Shown: positions 26,721 to 35,468 of the stretch, one piece after another
Numbering within the stretch: position 1 is the first letter of the stretch
Layout: every line of letters begins with the position of its first letter
Assembly: GCF_000284375.1 (NCBI RefSeq)
Contig: NC_017249.1
Span: 8,425,001 to 8,489,000 of the forward strand
Reading direction: 5' to 3'
DNA: 64,000 nt
From: Bradyrhizobium japonicum USDA 6
GTDB lineage: Bacteria; Pseudomonadota; Alphaproteobacteria; Rhizobiales; Xanthobacteraceae
The notes under the pieces: generated by a model
Database searches by the model: none
Seen by the model: only the letters and a program-made list of their open reading frames with translations
Told to the model about the DNA's origin: nothing
Position numbers and translations under genes: made by a program

Positions 26721-26859
26721 ATCACGGAGGCGGCCGCCAGCTACTAACTCGAGCTCTCGGCTCTGGAATAACATCGGCCTGCCCGCACTTCGTGCTCCCG
26801 GTGCCGCTGTCCCGATGGTCGCACCATACTCCACGATGTAGAACACCGCAGCGGGAACG

Positions 26860-27070
26860 TTGGCACCGAGACATCTCACCAATTTGCTCGATCGCCTCAA
26901 CGAGGAGATCAGGCGGCGAACCTATGTCGTGCGAATCCTCCCCAATGCCGAGAGCTGTTTAAGGCTGGTACGGGCGCTGACCGTCGAGCGCCATGAGGCC
27001 TGGCTCGAGGACCATCGCCATCTAAACATGGATCTGCCGAAGGAGCACAAGGAGGCGCTACGCCGGCGGC
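26860..27070 (+). pseudogene. C-terminal fragment of an IS256-family transposase
   Basis: HLTNLLDRLNEEIRRRTYVV, then LPNAESCLRLVRALTVE and a NMDLPKEHKEAL end are the conserved tail of mutator-type (IS256) transposases. Everything before the Asn/Leu-rich helix is missing. The frame then runs on into unrelated sequence. Confidence 0.75.
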
Positions 27071-27373
27071 CTGACGATGCTCAGGCCCACCAAGGGGGTG
27101 CACGCCCCCCTCTCCGCCGCCGTCGCTCGCCAGGGCTACGCTTTTGCGCAAGCGAGCGACGGCGGCTCCGAGGGGATGGCTCGGCCGGATCCCATAATCG
27201 ATTTTGCTGAACTTGACGCACAGAACTGCCGATCCGGGCCGTCGTCGTGGTGCGGCTGCCGCTGATCGTAAGCGAGCCGAACGCCTTTCGTCTGCGGCCT
27301 GAACGTCTTTATTGTCTCCACGGCAAGCGGCCCCGTGGGCCGCTTTTCGTTTTGTGAATGGGCGCGCAGTCTC

Positions 27374-27485
27374 GTCAGCTTTCAGTAAGCTAGTCCCAAT
27401 AATTGGTTGTTGGGTTTAGCGGGGGTGGCACGGACATTGCTGGGGTTTCCAGAGCAGTGGGGTGGAGTGTCACCTTCCGCTAAAC
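27374..27485. repeat. palindromic repeat, copy 1 (tts-box-like head plus hairpin)
   Basis: Opens with GTCAGCTTTCAGTAAGC (27374), then after 40 bases a perfect inverted pair GTTTAGCGG (27414-27422) and CCGCTAAAC (27477-27485). The left arm is followed by GTGGCACGGACATTGC, the counterpart of GTGGCAGGGACAGCGC in other copies. The copy at 46.15-46.26 kb, on the other strand, is closest to this one. Confidence 0.7.
27426..27441 (+). promoter_or_regulatory. sigma-54 (-24/-12) promoter-like sequence
   Basis: TGGCACG-N4-TTGCT matches the RpoN consensus exactly. It sits inside palindromic repeat copy 1. No convincing gene starts within 250 bases downstream and no TGT-N10-ACA NifA site is evident directly upstream, so it could drive a small RNA or be a chance match. 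Confidence 0.4.
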
Positions 27486-27574
27486 TCACCAGCAGTGCGG
27501 ATGCGGCAGGTGCTTCAACTCAGCCCCCCTGGTCGGTCGGCACCGTGTCGCGCCCACTGCTTCTAAATCACGGG

Positions 27575-27744
27575 CCATTCCCGGTTCTGTAAGTTACGCT
27601 CGTTCTGCGAGCGATGACCTCCCGGTCAGCTTCTTCCGCTGCTTTGAGGCTGGCCGTGTGGGGGTTAGCGGCGCGTGGCAGGGACAGCGCTTCCCCTGTG
27701 TATGCGTGGGGGTTACTTGAGCGCCGAGTCACGTGACCGCTAAC
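27575..27744. repeat. palindromic repeat, copy 2 (long form)
   Basis: Starts CCGGTTCTGTAAGTTACGC, then GTCAGCTTCTTCCGCTGC (27629), then the inverted pair GTTAGCGG (27664) and CCGCTAAC (ending 27744). Inside the arms are GTGGCAGGGACAGCGC (27675-27690) and GCGCCGAGTCACGTG (27721-27735). Confidence 0.75.
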
Positions 27745-27748
27745 TATC

Positions 27749-27822
27749 GGCAGTGCGGGCGGGGCAGGGACAGCGTCCGCTCCGGCGCAACCGAACGGCG
27801 CCGAGTCTCACCCGCACTGCCT
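27749..27822. repeat. palindromic repeat, variant with 11-base arms
   Basis: Perfect 11-base inverted termini GGCAGTGCGGG and CCCGCACTGCC enclose GGGGCAGGGACAGCGT and GGCGCCGAGTC, i.e. the same core as the other copies with different arms. A relative lies on the other strand at about 45.83-45.89 kb. Confidence 0.7.
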
Positions 27823-27861
27823 GCGATCTGAGGCTGATCCCCGAGCCCCGCGAGGCTGCAA

Positions 27862-27998
27862 CCCCGGTTCTGGTAGTTGTGCCACGGCTTTTTGCGATGA
27901 ATGTATCCCACCGTCAGCTTCTTCCGCTGTTTGAGGCTGGCGCGTGGTAGGGAGAGCGCTTTTTCTCCAAGCGGGCGCCGAGCCACGTGGCCGCTAAC
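27862..27998. repeat. palindromic repeat, copy 3 (long form)
   Basis: Starts CCGGTTCTGGTAGTTGTG, then GTCAGCTTCTTCCGCTG (27912), then GCGTGGTAGGGAGAGCGC and GCGCCGAGCCACGTGGCC ending in CCGCTAAC (27998). The left GTTAGCGG arm is lost in this copy. Confidence 0.7.
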
Positions 27999-28020
27999 GT
28001 TCCCGCTGTTTAGGTCGCGG

Positions 28021-28236
28021 CTACCACCTTGTGCGGCCTGTCGACCCGGGACCGGTATGATCCTTTAGGCCATCGATCACCTTGAGCGCCACTTCGAGTT
28101 CATCTCGAAGATGCTTCGTAATCCGCAGTCCGCTCGCAAGCTCCTCGCGGCTGATTTCCGCGCCGTGGGCGACTTTTTGTTCTAGGTCGCGTATAGCGTG
28201 GTCGATCTTGTGCAGCGAGAACGTGCCAAGCATCAT
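28021..28236 (-). CDS. 71-residue hypothetical protein, helical
   Basis: MMLGTFSLHKIDHAIRDLEQ leads into a charged helical protein (KVAHGAEISREEL, HLRDELEVALKVIDGLKD). No known domain is recognised. Regular helix-forming composition and an absence of frameshift suggest that it is a real gene; the Gly/Arg-rich end may be read-through. It lies between two blocks of repeats. Confidence 0.45.
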   Translation of the reverse strand: MMLGTFSLHKIDHAIRDLEQKVAHGAEISREELASGLRITKHLRDELEVALKVIDGLKDHTGPGSTGRTRW

Positions 28237-28559
28237 TTGGCTCCGTCCACGATTAAGGGTCGGTCATCCGGCCGCGCGGGTAGGACCCACAACGTAAAAA
28301 TGCGTCCACTACATGGTTGAGTAAAGCGGGTGGCGTTGGGGGAAAATCTTTTCCCATCTCGCGTCTGAGCGCCTCGAATTCGGCTAAGGTCGAAAGAGGG
28401 CACTCCGCCACCGCGTCCATTTTTGAGCAGATAACTTCAACCCGGAATCGCCGAGCGGCCAGCTGCTCTTCAGTTCGCTGTGGCCCGTAGGTGTCTTCTG
28501 CCGGGGTATGGCTTGGCCTACGGGCGTAGTCCGTGGTGCTTGGATTGCCGCCCCCACAT

Positions 28560-28800
28560 CGGTCCTAGGCACGGCGGTTACTCCTATGAGCGGAGCCAGC
28601 TCGAACAGTTGCGGGCCGAGCGCTTCAATATGACATGCACGCGGGGCGCGGCACCCCACCGGTACTGGTAGGTGCTCTCCAGTTCTTCTCCACCATACAA
28701 TGGTAGCACCTTGGGGAATTTGAACCTCTCGGGCGTAAAGGTGGCCAGCCCCTGTCTTCGAGGACGGGCTGGCTACCATCGCTTGCGACACCGTTTGGGC
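28560..28800. repeat. dispersed repeat B, copy 1
   Basis: On the minus strand this contains GTAGCCAGCCCGTC and GGGGCTGGCCACCTTTACG, forming a near-perfect hairpin, then an AGAGG/ATTC segment and GAGCACCTACCA. The same order and spacing is found on the plus strand at 45.33-45.47 kb. Translated frames of the two copies are also similar, but neither looks like a maintained gene. Confidence 0.5.
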
Positions 28801-28824
28801 GACCCCGCACCCGGACTCGTCGCC

Positions 28825-29130
28825 CTAAGCCGGTTCCAGCATCTTGATCTCGCTGACATCAACTTCGCGTCGGCGTGCCACGCATCGGGGGCTGCCTGCA
28901 AACGAAGCTAGATGGCCGGGCCGTTGCCGACCGGCTTTCCAATCCGGGCGGCCACGTTCGGACTGACCGGCTTCTTCTCCGCGAGGATGTCGTGCAGATG
29001 CTGCCTGGAATCCCAGCGCTTCTGCAATCTCGGTCTTAGACTTCCTGATGTACTGTAGAATTTCATCAAGGACGGCGCCCGGATGAGACGGGCAGCGGTT
29101 AGGATCGCGCTTAGCCTTCTGCTCTGCCAT
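28825..29130 (-). pseudogene. higA: HigA-type antitoxin, frameshifted
   Basis: The start at MAEQKAKRDPNRCPSHPGAV and ILQYIRKSKTEIAEALG are the N-terminus of HigA helix-turn-helix antitoxins. After about residue 40 the normal sequence (EKKPVSPNVAARIGKP and NGPAI) lies in another frame, where it meets a TAG, and VDVSEIKMLEPA returns in the first frame. So two frame changes are present and the antitoxin is probably dead. It follows higB on the same strand. Confidence 0.65.
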
Positions 29131-29181
29131 TGATGCTCTCCAGCATGTCGGAGCCCTCATGGCTTATTCGGTATTCTGCGT

Positions 29182-29481
29182 TCAGTGGTACTGTTCAAAG
29201 TCAACCTTGAATGCATCGCCTCCTTCAAACTCGAATGTGATGCACCACGGGCCATTGATGTGAATCGTGTAGCGCACGGACTTTCCGGCCAGCTTGTGGA
29301 AATCGTTGCCTGTCAGCTTCAGTTCGGAACTGTTGACGGCTTCGTTGAGCGTATCGAGACGAACTCCTATAGCGCGACAATCAGGATGAGAGCGCGATGC
29401 GCTTGTGCATTCTCTTGTCGACGCAGCCGGTTCGCCGCTAGTGGCGCGGCCATACTGCCTAAGATCACAACTGATCGCCAA
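29182..29481 (-). CDS. higB: HigB/RelE-type toxin, altered N-terminus
   Basis: From residue 40 on, VRLDTLNEAVNSSELKLTG, NDFHKLAGKSVRYTIHIN and GPWCITFEFEGGDAFKVDFE match HigB toxins of the RelE superfamily (mRNA interferases) closely, including the C-terminal FEQYH. The first 38 residues do not resemble the family and are probably an artefact of truncation or frameshift. Gene order toxin-antitoxin is as usual for higBA. Confidence 0.6.
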   Translation of the reverse strand: MAISCDLRQYGRATSGEPAASTRECTSASRSHPDCRAIGVRLDTLNEAVNSSELKLTGNDFHKLAGKSVRYTIHINGPWCITFEFEGGDAFKVDFEQYH

Positions 29482-29496
29482 GCGCTGGCTACGACC

Positions 29497-29645
29497 AATC
29501 CTGGTAGTTGTGATAGGGGCGTTCGCCGAATATGCATCCCGGTTAGCTTCTTCCGCTGCTTGGGCTGACCATGGTGAAGTTAGCGGTGAGTGGTAGGGAC
29601 AGCGCTTCCTCGGTCCACGTCAAAGCGCCGAGTCACGTGCAGCTA
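29497..29645. repeat. palindromic repeat, copy 4 (long form)
   Basis: Starts CCTGGTAGTTGTGATAGG, then GTTAGCTTCTTCCGCTGC (29541), then GTTAGCGG (29580), GTGGTAGGGACAGCGC (29590-29605) and GCGCCGAGTCACGTG (29621-29635); the right arm has decayed to CAGCTATC. Confidence 0.7.
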
Positions 29646-29668
29646 TCTACTGTGGGTCCGAATGGGCG

Positions 29669-29905
29669 GTGACAATCAACACTCGAAATCTTCGGCAGAT
29701 CACAGCCCTGCGGTCGCAAGCGCTTGAGTTGCTTGCAGCCAATCAGGCCCGGGCCGCCGATCAGTCTTTGAGCCCGGCAGATCGCCAAGTCGCGACGTTT
29801 GATGCCGAGGAGGCTCAGGCAGTGTTGGGCATACTCGATAGCGTGAAACTCAACCTGGGCCGAAGGAGGCAGGCAAGATCGCTGCACGCATACGCGCTCT
29901 TCTAG
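29669..29905 (+). CDS. small protein of a repeat-associated family, copy 1
   Basis: MTINTRNLRQITALRSQALE, then LLAANQARAADQSLS and TFDAEEAQAVLGILDSVKLN. The minus-strand frame at 45044-45350 encodes a clear relative. Two diverged copies that keep the same frame argue for a real protein family. It follows palindromic repeat copy 4 by 24 bases. Function unknown. Confidence 0.5.
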   Translation: MTINTRNLRQITALRSQALELLAANQARAADQSLSPADRQVATFDAEEAQAVLGILDSVKLNLGRRRQARSLHAYALF

Positions 29906-29931
29906 AGGGCGTCTCGTGGGCGCTGGCGTGT

Positions 29932-30252
29932 TTGGTGCCTGATCATGATTCGGTTCCCCGTCAAACCAAAACTCAGATACTACAGTGGCGTGAACCGAAA
30001 GTTGCAGCGCAAAAAAAGCGGGTTTATAACGCGGTTGCGCATCGCGCCGCCAATCACCTTAATACCCAGATCGCGAACAATGAGAGCGACACCCAGCAAT
30101 ATATGTTCGCTAACATCGCTTACGATATCGGCGCTTCGACGGATGACGTGCGATCTGCCCTTTCAAACGGCGGGTACAACGGCGTAACATTCATGGGCAT
30201 TAGCGCAGAGGAGCGGACAGCACTGGCTCGATACAGACGAGAGGGGAGCTGA
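29932..30252 (+). CDS. hypothetical protein
   Basis: 106 codons from a TTG/GTG start. The C-terminal part (VYNAVAHRAANHLNTQIANN, DIGASTDDVRSALSNGGYN, ISAEERTALARY) looks like an ordinary soluble protein; the first 25 residues do not. No domain recognised. It ends just before the integrase relic on the other strand. Confidence 0.45.
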   Translation: MVPDHDSVPRQTKTQILQWREPKVAAQKKRVYNAVAHRAANHLNTQIANNESDTQQYMFANIAYDIGASTDDVRSALSNGGYNGVTFMGISAEERTALARYRREGS

Positions 30253-30269
30253 AGTGTCGCAGAAGTTTG

Positions 30270-30900
30270 CTAACCGGTGATTGTGATTAAATGCTTTTCA
30301 ATCCGCTGGAATCGCTTCTCGCTTCTCTTCGAACATATGCCATCGCGCATAGACGCATGAACGATGGTCGCGGCTGTACGCCTGAGGTCATGGGGCGTAA
30401 AGGCTACCAGCTCATTGTCTTCCAACAAGCGCCGCACAGCCTGGCTCATACAGTGGCTCGCAAGCACCCCAACGCTTTCGAAGCGACTGGCAACGACGGG
30501 TCTGTTGCCTTGGTCCTCTCCCTTCTCTGGCTTGCCGATCTCCAAGGCCGCCTCGATCAACTTGACGGCAGTCGGGAAGAGCGGGACTGTGTGCTCCGCC
30601 TTCTTGTTCTTCGTCCGTACAGCGGGAATGATCCAGTGGGGCTTTTCCCCGTGTAGGCCGTGAAGCTCGGAACGCATCATGCTCGCGACTTCGCCCCGGC
30701 GCTGGGCTGTCAGCAATACGGACTTTCAGCGCCAAGCGCGTTCCATCCGTGATGCCCGCTTCCTCATCGTTGAGGATCGCAAAGAAGGCTTCAGTTCGTC
30801 GAGTGTTAGAACGCGGTCCTTCTCGACTTCCTTGCCACCAACTTTCTTCATGCCGTGCAGGAAATTCTCAGTCAAATCTCGCGGTCGTTCGCATACCCCG
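30270..30900 (-). pseudogene. tyrosine recombinase (P4-type integrase) relic
   Basis: The catalytic-domain segment LTAQRRGEVASMMRSEL holds the first Arg of the RHRY set, and FTPHDLRRTAATI the His and second Arg. The sequence diverges before the catalytic Tyr. Upstream, pieces in other frames (GKEVEKDRVLTLDEL; ILNDEEAGITDGTRLALKV) belong to the same protein, so at least two frameshifts are present. Such integrases move genomic islands; this copy cannot work. Confidence 0.75.
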
Positions 30901-31056
30901 CAAATGGTGCGGATATCCGCTTAAGCAATCCCGATGAGCAAGTGCTACCAAATGAGATAGGTTCGACATGTTGCCGGTTGTGGTACTTTCCGAAGCTCTT
31001 GGTCGGATCTAGACCACGCAGCGAGCTGCGATCCTGTTTAGACGGAGAGACGTTGA

Positions 31057-31413
31057 ATGACCGCGAGAGGTCCCGAATACGAGAAACGCGAACGGAAGAC
31101 CCATCCAGAGCCCGAACGGGCCGCCCAGGCTTCAGCCTCTGAAGCGGGAGGCACCACGCACGATGTTGGAGAATCAGCGAGGGCTGCATCAAGCCATTCA
31201 TTTGCGTCTCCGGAATGGAAAAAATCCCTCGAAGAGACAACAGACCTGTTCGCTGCGGCGTTGAAGGACGGGTCAAAGCTGGCTGCTTCCTCTCTGCACG
31301 CTCAGGTCAATCTTCTGAAGAATCTTGCCAATTCCAAAACTCCCTCGGACGTGATGAAGTGCCATCTGGATTTCGCGGAGCAGTTCTGGTCGAAATCGTT
31401 CAGCAAAGGCTGA
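31057..31413 (+). CDS. phasin-family protein
   Basis: 118 residues. A polar N-terminus of about 50 residues is followed by the phasin core: WKKSLEETTDLFAAALKDGS, SSLHAQVNLLKNLANSKTP and DVMKCHLDFAEQFWSKSF. Phasins coat polyhydroxybutyrate granules, which rhizobia accumulate around nodulation. The gene stands alone with its own start; an AGAGACG ribosome site precedes the ATG. The frame is intact. Confidence 0.75.
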   Translation: MTARGPEYEKRERKTHPEPERAAQASASEAGGTTHDVGESARAASSHSFASPEWKKSLEETTDLFAAALKDGSKLAASSLHAQVNLLKNLANSKTPSDVMKCHLDFAEQFWSKSFSKG

Positions 31414-32252
31414 GAGATAAGATCATTTAGAGCGGGCCGTCATCTGCGGCTAGCTGAGCAATTCGCCAAGCGTGAAATAGGGTCGATGGCGCTCTATTAC
31501 CTCCGAGGTGAACGCACCTTTGGCAAGCCTGACAATCACCCCAGTCCAGCTTCGCTACTTGCTCGACTACCCATGCGAATGCTCCTCCTCGTGAGGCTCA
31601 GTGATTCTGAGATGGAGATGGTCGAGCTCGTGATTGCGTAGTTTTCGAGCCTCAATCGCGCACAGCGTGTTGGAGAACGGGTGCGCGTCCGAAGGGAGAC
31701 GATCGATTAAAAGGCCCGCTTGCCTGCTGTTCAATACGCCAGCGAAATTTCTGTGTGCTTAGCAGGTCGGATGAATGCCGCCATCGCGTACAGGCCGGGC
31801 GTGCAAGAGAATGCGCTGGGCCGTGATGGGCAGCACGTTGTCGGGGCAATTTGGCGGCGCGAGCGTGAGCCTGCAGTCCGAAGTTCGGCGGGACCAACTG
31901 GGACGGACAGTGCCCCCGTCGGCCATCAGTTTTCAGACCAAAGCGAACACCTTGACCCTGTAGCCCGCCACGAAGCGCCTGCAGAATCTCCGATTCTCGA
32001 TTCGGCACGACCCTTGCTCGGTCCTGGGCAGCATCACCGAGTCTCCAGATGCGGTAATGTTAGGGGCGGGCTCGTCGCTTCTAGCGCCTGGTCCGCCCCG
32101 CCGGTTTGCTGTGAGGCGAGGTGAGTCAGGATGTTCAAGTGGTGGCGCTCATCTTCGCTCGCGCTCGTCGCCGCCGAGTTAGGAACGGAAAGTGCACCCG
32201 CAGCTCCGGAGTAGTAGGCGGCGATATCGAGCCGCAAGACCGTGGAACAAAC
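31414..32252. other. region without a confident gene
   Basis: About 840 bases. A 118-codon minus-strand frame at 31652-32008 and a 134-codon plus-strand frame overlap one another; both are rich in Arg/Pro/Gly and show no motif. I see no repeat shared with the clusters on either side. Confidence 0.35.
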
Positions 32253-32486
32253 ATGCGCACCGGAACAGTAGTGTCGTACAGCGTTGAAAAGGGCTGGGGG
32301 TTCATTCGGCCTGACTATGGCGACGGCAAGGATTTGTTCGTGCACATATCGGACCTTCGCGGCTGCGCAGGGGCTGATCTGGTGTCCGGCACGCGCGTGA
32401 CTTTCGGTATTCGTTTCAATAAACAGCGCTCGAAGTACAGAGCCGTCGAAGTCAGGCTGCGCGCTCCGGGGCACGGCGACCAGTGA
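32253..32486 (+). CDS. cold-shock domain protein
   Basis: The start is placed at MRTGTVVSYSVEKGWGFIRP (32253); the longer open frame upstream has no family match. RNP1-like KGWGFIRP and RNP2-like DLFVHISDL are present, with a slightly longer loop (YGDGKD) between. The 77 residues fit a single CspA-type OB fold that binds single-stranded nucleic acid. Composition at the end (RLRAPGHGDQ) may be read-through. Confidence 0.8.
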   Translation: MRTGTVVSYSVEKGWGFIRPDYGDGKDLFVHISDLRGCAGADLVSGTRVTFGIRFNKQRSKYRAVEVRLRAPGHGDQ

Positions 32487-32494
32487 ATCCGATT

Positions 32495-32556
32495 GATGGC
32501 GACCACCATTTCCGATCGATGACGACCACCTGTTCCGGTCGATGGCGACCAGGGCA
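32495..32556. repeat. terminal repeats of a lost IS21-type element
   Basis: Three tandem copies of GATGGCGACCACC-type sequence (GATTGATGGCGACCACC, GATCGATGACGACCACC, GGTCGATGGCGACCAGG) about 23 bases apart, the pattern of IS21-family ends. No transposase gene lies next to them, so this is an end left after deletion. Their sequence differs from the complete IS21 at 22.9-25.2 kb. Confidence 0.6.
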
Positions 32557-32806
32557 ACAGGGCTGTGGACGGGCGTGATGAACGCCGTCCCAGTCGTGCA
32601 ACATCCCGGATCGCCCCTAGGCTAGTCGATTCTGCTATACGAGGCTGATGGCAGCATCAGCTAAGTTCACCAAAACCGCACGACAGCTACGAGCGACCCG
32701 GATTGGGAACTTGTCGGATTCCGTCCCCGCAGAACCTAGGCCACCAAACCCGCGCCGAATGGCTCGAGGCCGAGACCTCAATGCTTTGATACTAACTTCT
32801 CCAGCC

Positions 32807-34633
32807 TCATTCCACCGTGACCGATTTTGCAAGATTACGCGGCTGATCCACGTCCGCCCCCCTTGCGACCGCGGTATGGTAAGCCAAGAGCTGGACCGGA
32901 ATGGCATAGACCAGCGGCGTAAAGCTTGCGACCATTGCCGGCAGCACGATGGTCAGGAGCGTGTCTACCATCGCTTCAGACGCACCCTTCGCATCGGTGA
33001 TCAGGATGATCTTGCCGCCCCGAGCGGCCACCTCTTGCATGTTAGAGACGGTCTTCTCGAAGACCTCGTCGTAAGGCGCGATCACCACCACAGGCACAGC
33101 CTCATCGATCAGTGCGATCGGGCCGTGCTTGAGCTCGCCGGCGGCGTAGCCCTCTGAGTGGATATAGGAAATTTCCTTCAACTTGAGCGCGCCCTCCAAG
33201 GCCAAGGGGGCCGATGTGCCACGACCGAGATAGAGTACTGTCCTCGCGCCGGCGATATAACGCGCGAGCTTCTCAATCTGGGGCTCGACCAACAGGGCCG
33301 CAGCAATCAATCGCGGCACCTCAATGAGCTCGCGCACGAGCTGCGATTCATCGATTTCAGACAGCTTACCCCGCTCCTTAGCTGCTCTGACGGCAAGCAC
33401 CCCCAATACCATCAGCTGGCAGATAAATGCCTTGGTGGAAGCGACGCCGATTTCTGGCCCTGCCAGGGTAGGCAAAACGGATTCGCTCTCGCGCGCAATC
33501 GTCGACGTCGGTACATTAACCACAGATATCGTATGCAAGCCCTTGCCCTTGGCGTATCGCAAGGCAGCTAATGTGTCAGCGGTTTCGCCCGATTGCGAGA
33601 TGACTATTGCGAGATCGCCTCGGCGCAAAGGCGCCTCCCTGTAGCGGAATTCAGAGGCTACATCGACGTCGCAAGGCAAACGCGCGAGCCTCTCGAACCA
33701 GTATTTGGCGATGTGCCCAGCGTAGCTAGCCGTGCCGCACGCAGTAATTGAAATGCGCTGAATGCAATTAAAGTCGAAGGGCAACGCGAGCGGCAGGGCG
33801 ACGCGTTTGGCCGCAACATCGAGATAATGCGCCAATGTCTTGCCGGCCACTGTCGGCTGCTCGTGAATTTCTTTGGCCATGAAGTGGCGGTAATTCGCTT
33901 TGTCCACAAGGAGCGCTGATACGCCAGATTTTGATGTTTCCCGCTGGACGATAGAGCCGTCTGCACCATAAATCACGCACGTTGCGCGCGTAAGCACGGC
34001 CCAGTCGCCGTCTTCAAGGTAGGTGACGGTGTCGGTCAAAGGTGCGAGCGCAATTGCGTCCGAGCCTAGATACACTTCGCCGCGACCATGTCCGATCGCG
34101 AGCGGCGAGCCCTTGCAAGCACCGATCAAAAGATCGTCGTTCGCTTTGAAAAGGAATGCCAACGCGAAGGCACCACGCAGTCGCGGCAGTGACGCCTGTA
34201 CCGCATCCTGCGGCGAGTAGCCATTCTTGAGATAGGAATCGACGAGATGCGCCACTACCTCGGTGTCCGTCTCCGAGTTAAAGCCGGCTCCATTCCGCTC
34301 CAACTCGGCTCGCAGCTCGCGGAAATTCTCAATGATCCCGTTATGAACGACCGCGACATTCTCCGTCGCATGCGGATGAGCATTGCTTTCGGTCGGCTTT
34401 CCATGAGTCGCCCAGCGGGTGTGACCGATGCCAGCATGCCCCGACGGCGGACAATAGCGCAGCTGCTCCTCAAGGTTCCTCAGCTTACCTTCGGCGCGGC
34501 GGCGCTCGATCCGGACTCCTTCGAGAGTTGCGAGGCCCGCGGAATCGTAGCCACGATATTCCAATCGCCTGAGCGACGCGACCAACTTATCAACGACCGG
34601 ACCACGGCCCAAAATGCCAACAATTCCACACAT
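32807..34633 (-). CDS. nodM: glutamine-fructose-6-phosphate aminotransferase (GlmS/NodM)
   Basis: 608 residues, full length. The N-terminal nucleophile Cys follows the start Met (MCGIVGILG); glutaminase motifs GHTRWATHG and HNGIIENF are present; two SIS domains follow, with SQSGETADT and GRGTSAPLALEGALKLKE, and the conserved end NLAKSVTVE. It makes glucosamine-6-phosphate from fructose-6-phosphate and glutamine. On a symbiosis island next to Nod-factor genes it is the NodM paralogue that feeds the chitin backbone of the Nod factor. I find no nod box directly upstream on its own strand. Confidence 0.92.
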   Translation of the reverse strand: MCGIVGILGRGPVVDKLVASLRRLEYRGYDSAGLATLEGVRIERRRAEGKLRNLEEQLRYCPPSGHAGIGHTRWATHGKPTESNAHPHATENVAVVHNGIIENFRELRAELERNGAGFNSETDTEVVAHLVDSYLKNGYSPQDAVQASLPRLRGAFALAFLFKANDDLLIGACKGSPLAIGHGRGEVYLGSDAIALAPLTDTVTYLEDGDWAVLTRATCVIYGADGSIVQRETSKSGVSALLVDKANYRHFMAKEIHEQPTVAGKTLAHYLDVAAKRVALPLALPFDFNCIQRISITACGTASYAGHIAKYWFERLARLPCDVDVASEFRYREAPLRRGDLAIVISQSGETADTLAALRYAKGKGLHTISVVNVPTSTIARESESVLPTLAGPEIGVASTKAFICQLMVLGVLAVRAAKERGKLSEIDESQLVRELIEVPRLIAAALLVEPQIEKLARYIAGARTVLYLGRGTSAPLALEGALKLKEISYIHSEGYAAGELKHGPIALIDEAVPVVVIAPYDEVFEKTVSNMQEVAARGGKIILITDAKGASEAMVDTLLTIVLPAMVASFTPLVYAIPVQLLAYHTAVARGADVDQPRNLAKSVTVE

Positions 34634-35411
34634 ATCAATCCATGCAGCCCAGCTTCAAGAAGTCTGACGTTCCTCCAACAGGAGCACCGTCGCAAACTTC
34701 GTTTGCCCAAAGGTAACAGGTTTAGGTTCGGGATTTTCAGCGGGCGCCTTTATCACCGCCGCATTCTCTGGCCTCATTTAGATCTCCCGGCCATCATCGC
34801 TTCGCCCAGCTAGATTCCGCTTTTGGCTGGCCGATCGAAGAAACACTGCGATGCCATCGCCATTGGCGTGACTGCCTGAAGCAGAATCAGATGCGCTAGT
34901 GCGCCTGCACGGCGCATCCAAGTCCGCCCAAACAGGCTCGCTCGACGGCCTCACTAACTGTCGCCGGCGCAACAAGCCGCTGCCAAGATGTATCAACTAG
35001 TCTCGCTCCATAGATTGAGGGCATTCGAACAGAACGGAAAGCCAATTATCCTACGGTGAAGCAGGTTATCTTGCTTGGCTCACTCTCACCGAGGAGCCAT
35101 TTCAGGACGCAGTTTGTGTTCTCAGAAGAAGCGAGAAGCGATGCCAGCTTGCCGGGCACGGTCAATATGGCAACAACTGAGTCCTCGCGTCTCACTAATC
35201 ATTCTCCCGGGCGAGTGACGCTTCGTCTGGGCTTCGCTCCATTTCAGACAGAAAGATGAGATCTGCCCACGTTCCGCATAGTCCCTGCTCATCTCTTTGC
35301 GCAGCTGCTCCCGACTTGCTGGAAACACACTTGCGATGAGGGTTTAAGAGACTTTTCATGATTGGACAGAGGCAACTTATTGCCCGGTCAAGTTAGAGGA
35401 CTGGCATCAAA
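34634..35411. other. intergenic region between nodM and the nod-box-like site
   Basis: About 780 bases with no frame over 75 codons that has a recognisable motif. It has lower GC than its surroundings. No IS fragment recognised. Confidence 0.4.
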
Positions 35412-35468
35412 GCTCCATTGTACGAACGTAAGATTTCGATATCGAAACGTTACAAAGTCTATACCAAC
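35412..35468 (+). promoter_or_regulatory. nod-box-like sequence upstream of noeL-nolK
   Basis: TCCATTGTACGAACG, then GATTTCGATATCGAAAC and, after a short gap, TATACCAACGTTTG. Order and spacing resemble the 47-base nod box (ATCCA..GAT..ATCGAAACAATC..TTACCAAT) bound by NodD. It points towards noeL, about 500 bases upstream of its ATG. The 3' half is less conserved, so function is uncertain. Confidence 0.5.

Noticed and set aside
28640..28740. tRNA-like hairpins in repeat B
   Set aside because: There are stems and a TGGTAGCACC segment, but no T-loop GTTCGAAT or acceptor stem of the proper length, so no tRNA is supported.
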